NCBI GenBank assembly: GCA_036655975.1
Contig: JAVVPD010000101.1
Location: 1-7,389, forward strand
Direction of reading: 5' to 3'
Source of the DNA: CASQEL01 sp036655975
Lineage (GTDB): Bacteria > Desulfobacterota > Desulfovibrionia > Desulfovibrionales > Desulfovibrionaceae
Length of the DNA stretch: 7,389 nucleotides
In this document: positions 1-5,058 of the stretch, one piece after another
How positions within the stretch are numbered: position 1 is the stretch's first letter
How the letters are laid out: each line of letters begins with the position of its first letter
Notes under the pieces: generated by a model
Database searches by the model: none
Told to the model about the DNA's origin: nothing
What the model saw: only the letters and a program-made list of their open reading frames with translations
Program-made: the position numbers and the translations under genes

Positions 1-88
1 GGTAGGCTCGGTATTCTTCATTATGCAGGACAGGCACCGGGGGGAAACGCGCCGCCCTGTCAAACAGTAATTCTTTAAAAAACCACAT
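1..88 (-). CDS. N-terminal fragment of an unrecognised protein, cut by the left window edge
   Basis: An ATG at 88-86 opens a frame that stays open for 29 codons to the edge. The product begins MWFFKELLFDRAARF and continues with PPVPVLHNEEYRAY. A Shine-Dalgarno-like TAAGGA lies just upstream (about 91-96), close to the ATG. The N-terminus is amphipathic, with no signal peptide or membrane segment visible. The frame follows the terminator of the 244-1527 gene on the same strand, so it probably has its own promoter in the AT-rich 89-188 stretch. I do not recognise the family from so short a piece. It is a real gene start rather than noise because start, SD and position after a terminator agree; confidence is moderate. 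Confidence 0.5.
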   Translation of the reverse strand, partial: MWFFKELLFDRAARFPPVPVLHNEEYRAY

Positions 89-188
89 GATCCTTAACTC
101 TCACACCTCTTATCATACAGGATACACGCATAAATATTATCACCGTGAATCAAAGCCCGCGTAAGCATAAAAATACCGCTATTATATT
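89..188 (-). other. AT-rich intergenic region upstream of the left-edge gene
   Basis: No gene is visible here. The stretch is very AT-rich and lies between the terminator of the 244-1527 gene and the ATG at 88. A TATGAT (minus strand, 112-117) could serve as a -10 element, but I see no good -35 at the right distance, so no promoter is assigned. Confidence 0.4.
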
Positions 189-218
189 AAAAAAATCAGC
201 TGGGGCAAAAGCTGCCCC
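189..218 (-). terminator. Rho-independent terminator after the membrane protein gene
   Basis: On the minus strand a GC-rich inverted repeat is followed by seven T (the A run at 189-195). Two mutually exclusive stems are possible. GGGGCA (202-207) pairs with TGCCCC (213-218) around a 5-nt loop. Alternatively CAGCT (197-201) pairs with AGCTG (210-214) around an 8-nt loop, which places the stem directly before the ATTTTTTT tail. Either fits a terminator for the gene whose stop is at 244-246. Confidence 0.75.
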
Positions 219-223
219 CCCTA

Positions 224-243
224 GTCTGCCAACCTGAGCAGAC
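224..243 (-). other. Stem-loop abutting the stop codon of the membrane protein gene
   Basis: GTCTGC (224-229) and GCAGAC (238-243) form a perfect 6-bp stem with an 8-nt loop immediately after the TAG stop at 244-246. It has no T-run of its own. It stands in tandem with the terminator at 189-218 and may stabilise the 3' end of the transcript. Confidence 0.45.
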
Positions 244-1527
244 CTACCTCCAAGCTACAAGAGACCGCAATGTAGCTTTTTTATCGGGTGCGAGAAGATA
301 CAACGCTAAGGCTGCTAGAGTAGGCCAAAGAATCAGATTGATAAAAGTGCTGTGTTTTACACCGGATTGTCCGGGTAAAAGCGTAATCCAAACAAAGGGA
401 ACAAGCGCCGGAAAAAGAATTGTCCAAAGCCCACTGGGCATGCGGAGCCTGCATTTACTACGGCGCGCGAGAAGCAATACGAACAATGGCAACCAAACTT
501 CCCAATGTGTTGTCGTGACATTATTCTTTATGGCAACCCATATCATATCTAGACTTTGCGGAGAATATTCCGCAGCTTTACCTGAAAAAATATCTTCAAA
601 TTCCATCTGCCAGATACACGCGAGCATTCCCCATTTGCACAGCCATGGCAATAAAAAGCCGATGCTCCAAGCCACACTGCTCCAAAAAAAGTCTGCAATA
701 ATTTTTTCTGTTTTTTCACCCCGAGCCCAAGCAGCCAGAACATAACAGAGCAGAGGGAGGGAAAGGCTCAAACTCCCCATATTGAGAAACGTTATAAACG
801 CGTCGAGTGCCCCCACAATTCCCATAAACACAAAAATACCTTTACTACTCCGTAAATACGTTGCCGTAATTCCGGCAAAAAGTACCAACCAAAACTGTAT
901 TGCGTGGGTTGTCATTATATACATACTGGGGGAACACGGCAGGAAAAAAGCTAGGGTAATCACGGCTGCATGAGCAGCGGAAACCTTATTTTTTAGTGCG
1001 AGGAATAAAAACAGCAAGAGAATGCAAGCAATGCTCATGGTTATAATGCGAACCTGTTGCATTTCAAAAAAAGTATACAGGGGGCGTAGAGCTAAAAGAT
1101 AGCCGTGAGTATAGCGCATATATTGATACAAGGGAGGAACAGTAAACATCTCCCCAGCAGCATGGCTCAATCCCGTACATTCACCATAATACCGGATAAC
1201 AAATAGATCTTTTATGTCTATAGGGTCATGAAGAGCCGCACCAATCCCCGTACATTCTGTCCACATATCATAGCGCTTCCCGGTGACCATATCTTTAGAG
1301 CGCCGGGGATGATTTTCTTCAAAATAGCCTTTCTGGTACGCGGACAGCATGTGCTCTTTGAGCGGCTCCACGGGAAGCTGGTACACACAAAATAATAACA
1401 GGTATCCTAAACACATAACGACAAATAAGGATAAAATCAACATGCAGTACTGGTGAACGGCGGGGCGGCGTGCCCAAATCTCACAGAGGAAAGTTCTCAT
1501 TTGTTGCCATTCCTTTTTTGCTTGCAC
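244..1527 (-). CDS. Polytopic inner-membrane protein, GT-C glycosyltransferase-like, function unknown
   Basis: The frame encodes 427 residues from a GTG at 1527. An ATG at 1500 (residue 10) has AAGGA ten bases upstream and may be the true start, giving 418 residues. After a basic N-terminus, the first hydrophobic segment is at about 28-50. A long polar stretch (about 51-155) follows and is probably extracytoplasmic; it contains two similar ECTG pieces (91-94 and 116-119). Further hydrophobic segments lie at about 160-178, 186-205, 208-224, 230-248, 252-268, 283-302, 343-354, 366-384 and 394-412. A long loop after the first membrane helix followed by many helices is typical of GT-C glycosyltransferases and polyprenyl-phosphate-sugar-using enzymes. 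The piece RYTHGYLLALRPL (138-150) reminds me of uncharacterised members of that group. No catalytic residue can be assigned with confidence. The gene sits alone, ends in a terminator, and is AT-richer than most genes to its right. Confidence 0.8.
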   Translation of the reverse strand: MQAKKEWQQMRTFLCEIWARRPAVHQYCMLILSLFVVMCLGYLLLFCVYQLPVEPLKEHMLSAYQKGYFEENHPRRSKDMVTGKRYDMWTECTGIGAALHDPIDIKDLFVIRYYGECTGLSHAAGEMFTVPPLYQYMRYTHGYLLALRPLYTFFEMQQVRIITMSIACILLLFLFLALKNKVSAAHAAVITLAFFLPCSPSMYIMTTHAIQFWLVLFAGITATYLRSSKGIFVFMGIVGALDAFITFLNMGSLSLSLPLLCYVLAAWARGEKTEKIIADFFWSSVAWSIGFLLPWLCKWGMLACIWQMEFEDIFSGKAAEYSPQSLDMIWVAIKNNVTTTHWEVWLPLFVLLLARRSKCRLRMPSGLWTILFPALVPFVWITLLPGQSGVKHSTFINLILWPTLAALALYLLAPDKKATLRSLVAWR

Positions 1528-1554
1528 TACACACCCCGATTATTAAAAGACGAT

Positions 1555-1571
1555 ATACTGTAAAAAAGCCC
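1555..1571. repeat. 17-bp direct repeat at the scaffold gap, left copy
   Basis: The last 17 bases before the N run (ATACTGTAAAAAAGCCC) are identical, in the same orientation, to the first 17 bases after it (1672-1688). This is either an overlap between the two contig ends that was never merged or a true repeat that broke the assembly. Confidence 0.9.
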
Positions 1572-1671
1572 NNNNNNNNNNNNNNNNNNNNNNNNNNNNN
1601 NNNNNNNNNNNNNNNNNNNNNNNNNNNNNNNNNNNNNNNNNNNNNNNNNNNNNNNNNNNNNNNNNNNNNNN
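1572..1671. other. Assembly gap of 100 N
   Basis: Exactly 100 unknown bases, the conventional placeholder for a gap of unknown size. The real distance, and whether the two sides are adjacent in the genome, cannot be read from this sequence. Any translation running through the N run is meaningless. Confidence 0.98.
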
Positions 1672-1688
1672 ATACTGTAAAAAAGCCC
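1672..1688. repeat. 17-bp direct repeat at the scaffold gap, right copy
   Basis: Identical to 1555-1571. This copy overlaps the T-run and first arm of the tRNA-Val terminator. Its first eight bases, ATACTGTA (1672-1679), are also the exact reverse complement of TACAGTAT at 1690-1697. Confidence 0.9.
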
Positions 1689-1712
1689 CTACAGTATTAC
1701 CTGTAAGGGCTT
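1679..1712 (-). terminator. Rho-independent terminator of tRNA-Val
   Basis: On the minus strand, 7 nt after the encoded CCA, the arms at 1712-1701 and 1694-1683 form a 12-bp stem around a 6-nt loop. The stem has one G-U wobble and 11 Watson-Crick pairs. A six-T run (A run at 1679-1684) follows and overlaps the stem base. On the plus strand the wobble becomes an A-C mismatch, which favours minus-strand use. The plus strand also has a T-run (1715-1720), so weak bidirectional action is possible. Confidence 0.85.
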
Positions 1713-1719
1713 GATTTTT

Positions 1720-1795
1720 TGGTGGGAGCTACAGGGCTCGAACCTGTGACCCTCGCCTTGTAAGGGCGATGCTCTACCAACTGAGCTAAGCTCCC
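1720..1795 (-). tRNA. tRNA-Val (anticodon UAC)
   Basis: The reverse complement folds into a complete cloverleaf of 76 nt with an encoded CCA end. The acceptor arm GGGAGCT (1795-1789) pairs with AGCTCCC (1730-1724), with discriminator A at 1723 and CCA at 1722-1720. The D-arm is GCTC/GAGC around AGTTGGTA. The anticodon stem is TCGCC/GGCGA with loop CTTACAA, so the anticodon is TAC (1762-1760), reading GUA and probably other valine codons. The T-arm has the expected GTTCGAA loop sequence. A promoter lies upstream (1826-1854) and a strong terminator follows. The 3' end faces the scaffold gap and the AT-richer DNA on the left. Confidence 0.97.
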
Positions 1796-1825
1796 AAAGG
1801 GGCGACGCTTACATCGCGAACTTCG

Positions 1826-1854
1826 TATGTAGGGGAAAGCACCTTCCTTGTCAA
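1826..1854 (-). promoter_or_regulatory. Probable sigma-70 promoter of tRNA-Val
   Basis: On the minus strand a perfect -35 box TTGACA (1854-1849) is followed by a 17-bp spacer and a weaker -10 box TACATA (1831-1826). Transcription would begin about 23 nt before the mature tRNA 5' end, leaving a short leader for RNase P to remove. The promoter lies in the 82 bp between the tRNA and the stop codon of the 1878-2606 gene. The -35 is convincing; the -10 is only a partial match. Confidence 0.65.
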
Positions 1855-1870
1855 GATATTTTCCCCTATA
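1828..1870. repeat. Inverted repeat enclosing the tRNA promoter -35 box
   Basis: TAGGGGAAA (1830-1838) and TTTCCCCTA (1860-1868) are a perfect 9-bp inverted repeat. It extends to 11 bp (1828-1838 and 1860-1870) with one G-T pair. The 21-nt centre carries the -35 box. It may be an operator, or a stem-loop at the 3' end of the exporter transcript; it lacks the T-run of a standard terminator. Confidence 0.6.
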
Positions 1871-1877
1871 CGCGCGT

Positions 1878-2606
1878 TTAGGCTTCTTGCTTGATCTTTG
1901 ACTTCTTCATAGTCAGGCCAATGCCGTCAAACAGTTCAAAAATCGCAAAACCGTACCACATGGTGTACACCACATAGAACACCAGCAAAGCCGTCATAAT
2001 GACAATATTCTGGCTCACCTTGGTGGCTTCCACACTGTAGAAATTGTGCCCGGTTTCCACAGCCCGGCGCACCACAGCGTCAACCACGCTGGCATCGGCA
2101 ATTTTCCCCTGTTTTTGCAATTCTTTAATGCTCGGGGTCAAAAATTGCCACAAGGCCGAGGTCACCGCCAAGGGATTTGGCGTATTATATTCTTTGCTCA
2201 CGGCGGCACCGTCGTTAAAATACATCTTATCCGACACCTGCACCGCACGCAGCAAAATATTGCCAAGGTCACCCTTAACGCTCACCTTATTGTCGACGGC
2301 AGTGGCTTCCGCGCCCGCTTTCTGCAAAATTTCCACCACCAGCGGCACAGCCGCTGCTTTTTTGATGGTGACGGTGTAGCTCACTTGCTGCCCAGCAAGG
2401 GGCTTCACCCTTTCTTCAATGGCGGGGATAAAGTATGATGACCCCTTGGACAAACGGTTAAACAGGTCGTCAGCAAAATCAAGGCCAGTGACCATCTTGC
2501 CGCTTTCCAACTTAAATATGGGCATCAGAATAACCACAAACAGACAAATAAAGCTGATCAGCAGCAGCATGCCACGGGTAAATGATTTTTTATTGCGTAT
2601 CAGCAT
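1878..2606 (-). CDS. Two-TM membrane protein of unknown function, coupled to the TauE/SafE exporter
   Basis: 242 residues from an ATG at 2606. A short basic N-terminus (LIRNKK) is followed by a membrane segment at about 12-31. A soluble domain at about 33-200, probably periplasmic, comes next, then a second membrane segment at about 201-224 and a lysine-rich cytoplasmic tail (KKSKIKQEA). The domain mixes predicted helix and strand, has no cysteines and no enzyme motif I recognise. The start lies one base after the stop of the exporter gene, and its SD (GGAGG, 2613-2617) is inside the last exporter codons, six bases from the ATG. That arrangement implies translational coupling and roughly matched production of the two proteins. 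I infer an accessory subunit of the exporter. I do not recognise a named family. Confidence 0.85.
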   Translation of the reverse strand: MLIRNKKSFTRGMLLLISFICLFVVILMPIFKLESGKMVTGLDFADDLFNRLSKGSSYFIPAIEERVKPLAGQQVSYTVTIKKAAAVPLVVEILQKAGAEATAVDNKVSVKGDLGNILLRAVQVSDKMYFNDGAAVSKEYNTPNPLAVTSALWQFLTPSIKELQKQGKIADASVVDAVVRRAVETGHNFYSVEATKVSQNIVIMTALLVFYVVYTMWYGFAIFELFDGIGLTMKKSKIKQEA

Positions 2607-2607
2607 G

Positions 2608-3873
2608 TTAGCCCTCCGATCTCAGCTTACCAATATTAATAAAGAACTTGCTGAACACCCACAAACCGAAGAAGGCCACCACCACCCAAAAGACGATGTT
2701 GCCCACGTATTCGATACCGTTCACCACAGAGGGAGAAATGTTCACCATTTCCAACTCCACCAGCTTTTTGGGGAGCGTGGCCGCACGGTTGATAAAACCA
2801 GCAATAATGGACATCGCGTAAAAACCGCGAATGTGTACACCCTTGACCACCTTGGTGGTCAGTGCGCCCACTTGAATGCCGAGCAAAGAGCCGAGCAACA
2901 TGCCGATAGCTAAGGTGTAAAACACATAGCCATAAATGGCGTATTGCGCGATGGACGCCATACCGGCGGTGAAGATAATCTGCAGAATGTCCGTCCCCAC
3001 AGTGGTCATGGACGACACGCCAAAAATATACACAAACATGGGGAAGGTGACAAAACCGCCGCCCACGCCCATGATAGCCGCCAACATACCCACAATAACG
3101 CCGCCTGCGGCCACAATCCAGCCAGAAATACGGCGCCCGCCGGGCACGAGGTCTTCATCAAAGGTGATCATCGGAGGCAGGTGAAAGCGCTGCAAGCGCA
3201 GGGACAAGGAGGTTGCTCCAGTGGAGCCGCCGTGGGCGTCGCCACTACTCGCCCCAGAATCACCGCGCGTGGCTTTCAAAAAGTCGAACAAGGCATAGAA
3301 GCCCAAAAAGCCCAGCAGTACCGCATAAATGGAGCTGATGAACAATTCAGACAACAGCGGGTCGGCATTATACAGGCCCTTGTTGATGGCCCCGCCCACC
3401 ACCGTGCCGCCGCCCGAGCCTACCAAGAAGGCGATAGCCAAAGTTACGGAAACATTACCGAGTTTTTTATGTACGGTGGTACCCATGATCGCCTTAGCGA
3501 AAATGTGGAACAAATCCGTGCCCACGGCCAAAATCCCCTTAACCCCAGCGGCCATAAGTGCGGGCGTAATGATAAAACCGCCCCCCGCACCAATACACCC
3601 CGTAATCAGGCCCGCCGCCAAACCCACGGCAATGGAGGCCAAAAAAATTGTGGTGGTGTAAAAAGCAGGCGCATAGGCCGTTTTGCCACCCAACATTTCG
3701 TGGGCTTCATAGGCTTCTGCAAAACAGCCCACAAATATTGGCAAGGCAAGCACCAATAACATGAGCATTTTTTTGCGGTTTTTTATGATGGACGTAGAAA
3801 CTTCCAAGTCCCATTGGGCATAGGCCCGCGAGCTGGAAAGCATCAGATCGTAAATTTCTCTGCCTAAGCTCAT
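2608..3873 (-). CDS. TauE/SafE-family anion exporter (sulfite exporter family)
   Basis: 421 residues, longer than the usual 250-300 of TauE/SafE permeases, which move small anions such as sulfite, sulfoacetate or other organosulfur compounds across the inner membrane. The family's internal duplication is clear. The first half has GAGGGF (95-100) and GTD (118-120); the second half has GVGGGF (269-274) and GTD (293-295). Hydrophobic segments occur at about 35-50, 72-110, 141-161, 178-197, 251-284, 293-312, 316-340, 350-362 and 386-410. Extra length comes from a soluble N-terminus (1-34), an extra first helix with a loop, and a Gly/Ser-rich linker plus soluble stretch (about 201-250) between the halves. 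The start is well supported by GGGAGGAG three bases before the ATG. The two-TM gene follows directly; a DUF2333-like gene precedes it by 177 bp. Substrate is inferred only. Confidence 0.92.
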   Translation of the reverse strand: MSLGREIYDLMLSSSRAYAQWDLEVSTSIIKNRKKMLMLLVLALPIFVGCFAEAYEAHEMLGGKTAYAPAFYTTTIFLASIAVGLAAGLITGCIGAGGGFIITPALMAAGVKGILAVGTDLFHIFAKAIMGTTVHKKLGNVSVTLAIAFLVGSGGGTVVGGAINKGLYNADPLLSELFISSIYAVLLGFLGFYALFDFLKATRGDSGASSGDAHGGSTGATSLSLRLQRFHLPPMITFDEDLVPGGRRISGWIVAAGGVIVGMLAAIMGVGGGFVTFPMFVYIFGVSSMTTVGTDILQIIFTAGMASIAQYAIYGYVFYTLAIGMLLGSLLGIQVGALTTKVVKGVHIRGFYAMSIIAGFINRAATLPKKLVELEMVNISPSVVNGIEYVGNIVFWVVVAFFGLWVFSKFFINIGKLRSEG

Positions 3874-3876
3874 AAA

Positions 3877-3884
3877 CTCCTCCC
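3877..3884 (-). promoter_or_regulatory. Strong ribosome binding site of the exporter gene
   Basis: GGGAGGAG on the minus strand, three bases before the ATG at 3873, fixes the start. Its first bases belong to the repeated 9-mer TTATTGGGA (minus strand) that also occurs 66 bp upstream, so the SD is part of the repeat arrangement in this leader. Confidence 0.85.
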
Positions 3885-3965
3885 AATAAAAAAGTGTGTG
3901 CTACAGAGAAGCAATACTTATGCCATGCAGCATATATGTACTAACATCCCAATAACACACACTTT
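3881..3965 (-). promoter_or_regulatory. Structured leader of the exporter gene: direct 9-mers and a 10-bp inverted repeat
   Basis: The plus-strand 9-mer TCCCAATAA occurs at 3881-3889 and 3947-3955. A perfect 10-bp inverted repeat, AAAGTGTGTG (3891-3900) and CACACACTTT (3956-3965), is nested with it. In a minus-strand transcript the arms would form a stem around a 55-nt loop, followed by a U-run and then the SD. Inside the loop TATGC (3919-3923) and GCATA (3930-3934) form a small 5-bp stem. This could be a protein-binding operator or a leader RNA controlling exporter expression. No clear promoter could be assigned, so whether the whole element is transcribed is unknown. Confidence 0.5.
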
Positions 3966-3971
3966 ATTAAT

Positions 3972-3989
3972 AGACAGGCTGGCCTATCT
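3972..3989. repeat. 18-bp imperfect palindrome between the DUF2333-like gene and the exporter
   Basis: AGACAGGCTGGCCTATCT has 7 of 8 symmetric positions matching around a 2-bp centre. With almost no loop it suits a dimeric DNA-binding protein better than an RNA hairpin, and no T-run follows. It lies about 100 bp upstream of the exporter start. Confidence 0.35.
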
Positions 3990-4050
3990 GCGCTAAACCC
4001 CGCCCACAAGTGTCAGCTTTCTTTACACCTGTAAGACTTTCCGCAGAAGC

Positions 4051-4971
4051 CTACATTCTAATACTATTGCGTATATCTTCCAGTCTATTACGGGCAAAAA
4101 TCAGATATGAGATAATCAATTCACCAGAATTGACCTTAGAGGTGATGTACAGAGGGTCATAATTACAGATACTGTCCATGTACTTCATGGCTGCAGCCAT
4201 ATTTCCCGCATTATTTTTGTTACGGATGTCAGGATACATTTCGTACAGAGCGTTCACAAAATCGCGCACAACCAAGATAATGCCCTGCACTTCGTAAATG
4301 CGATTGTCCAGCGTGTAGAAAGGAATATCTTGAGAATTTTGCAGCAATCCCAAGGCATAGCCCAGCATATTTTCGCCGACAACAAGATCAAAGGAGGTGT
4401 ACAAATCGTCCGTACGCATATTATACACGCCCTTCCCCGTATCAAGCGACTTTTTGTATTGTTCAATCAAGGCCAGCGCGTCTTTATAGGCACCTTCCGC
4501 CGAGGGGAACATAAATTTGCTGGGATTAATCGCCAGCGCATTCAGCCGCGCCTTGTACAGAAAGTCGCTTTCCCGATCGCTAGTGCCCAATTTGGCAATC
4601 TGCATGGCATAATGATCCATCAGCACCTTGGTGGCGTGGTAGACCCCAAATTGCCGATACGCGCGGTTATCCAGCACATATTTATTGAACAGCAAATCGT
4701 TCGCTGTCCAACCAAAGGTCGACTTCAGCTCACGCTGCAATTGAAAAGTAATGGCGTCCACCAAGGCTTTGCCCTTTTCATTTTCCGTCATCTTGTCCGC
4801 ATCCGTAATCGCCACGGCCTTGGGAAAGGTGGTAGGATCAATAAACGAATACAAACCTTGCGCCCCCCAAACAAGCACCAGCAGGCCACAAAAAATGAGC
4901 ACTTGCACAAAAAGCGTTTTTACAACAAGCTTTATCTTATCAAGCGTTTCAAATGTAAACGGAGCCTTCAT
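4051..4971 (-). CDS. DUF2333-like membrane-anchored protein
   Basis: I place the start at the ATG at 4971 (306 residues) because GAGG (4978-4981) lies six bases upstream. The longer frame from a TTG at 5001 adds 10 residues and lacks an SD. Numbering from 4971, a hydrophobic anchor lies at about 17-36. A large soluble, mostly helical domain, probably periplasmic, follows to the end. The ordered pieces FGWTANDLLF (86-95), FPSAEGAY (155-162), VYNMRTDDLYTS (182-193) and SYLIFARNRLEDIRNS (288-303) resemble my memory of DUF2333 proteins, a family with no known activity. No catalytic motif or cysteine cluster is visible. It precedes the exporter on the same strand, and a divergent glycosyltransferase lies on its other side. 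A link to the exporter is inferred from position. Confidence 0.8.
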   Translation of the reverse strand: MKAPFTFETLDKIKLVVKTLFVQVLIFCGLLVLVWGAQGLYSFIDPTTFPKAVAITDADKMTENEKGKALVDAITFQLQRELKSTFGWTANDLLFNKYVLDNRAYRQFGVYHATKVLMDHYAMQIAKLGTSDRESDFLYKARLNALAINPSKFMFPSAEGAYKDALALIEQYKKSLDTGKGVYNMRTDDLYTSFDLVVGENMLGYALGLLQNSQDIPFYTLDNRIYEVQGIILVVRDFVNALYEMYPDIRNKNNAGNMAAAMKYMDSICNYDPLYITSKVNSGELIISYLIFARNRLEDIRNSIRM

Positions 4972-5058
4972 TGTATACCTCATAGTTGAAGTGAACGCCA
5001 AAATAGTTAGCGTTTTCCATGTTTATGTATACACACAATTAGCTCAGAGTCAAATGCT
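4972..5058. promoter_or_regulatory. Divergent intergenic region between DUF2333-like and GT4 genes
   Basis: These 87 bp must hold the promoters of both divergent genes unless they start elsewhere. I could not pick convincing -35/-10 pairs for either. The palindrome GTATAC occurs twice, at 4973-4978 and 5027-5032, 54 bp apart (about five helical turns). The first copy sits between the SD and ATG of the DUF2333-like gene. Confidence 0.35.

Noticed and set aside
338..745. 135-codon plus-strand frame opposite the membrane protein
   Set aside because: The minus strand encodes a long polytopic protein through the region; the plus frame shows no domain.
1675..1694. LexA-like site (CTGT and ACAG arms)
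   Set aside because: The arms are separated by 12 bases, not the 8 of the enterobacterial LexA box, and they lie in a tRNA terminator, not in a promoter.
1470..1706. Plus-strand frame reading through the N run
   Set aside because: It spans unknown bases and ends in the tRNA terminator; not a gene.
2944..3759. 271-codon open frame on the plus strand inside the exporter gene
   Set aside because: Antisense shadow of TauE/SafE. Its His-, Gly- and Asn-rich translation has no domain, and the minus-strand frame has clear family motifs and a strong SD.
4330..4989. 219-codon open frame on the plus strand opposite the DUF2333-like gene
   Set aside because: Antisense shadow with no recognisable motif; the minus-strand frame has an anchor, SD and DUF2333-like pieces.
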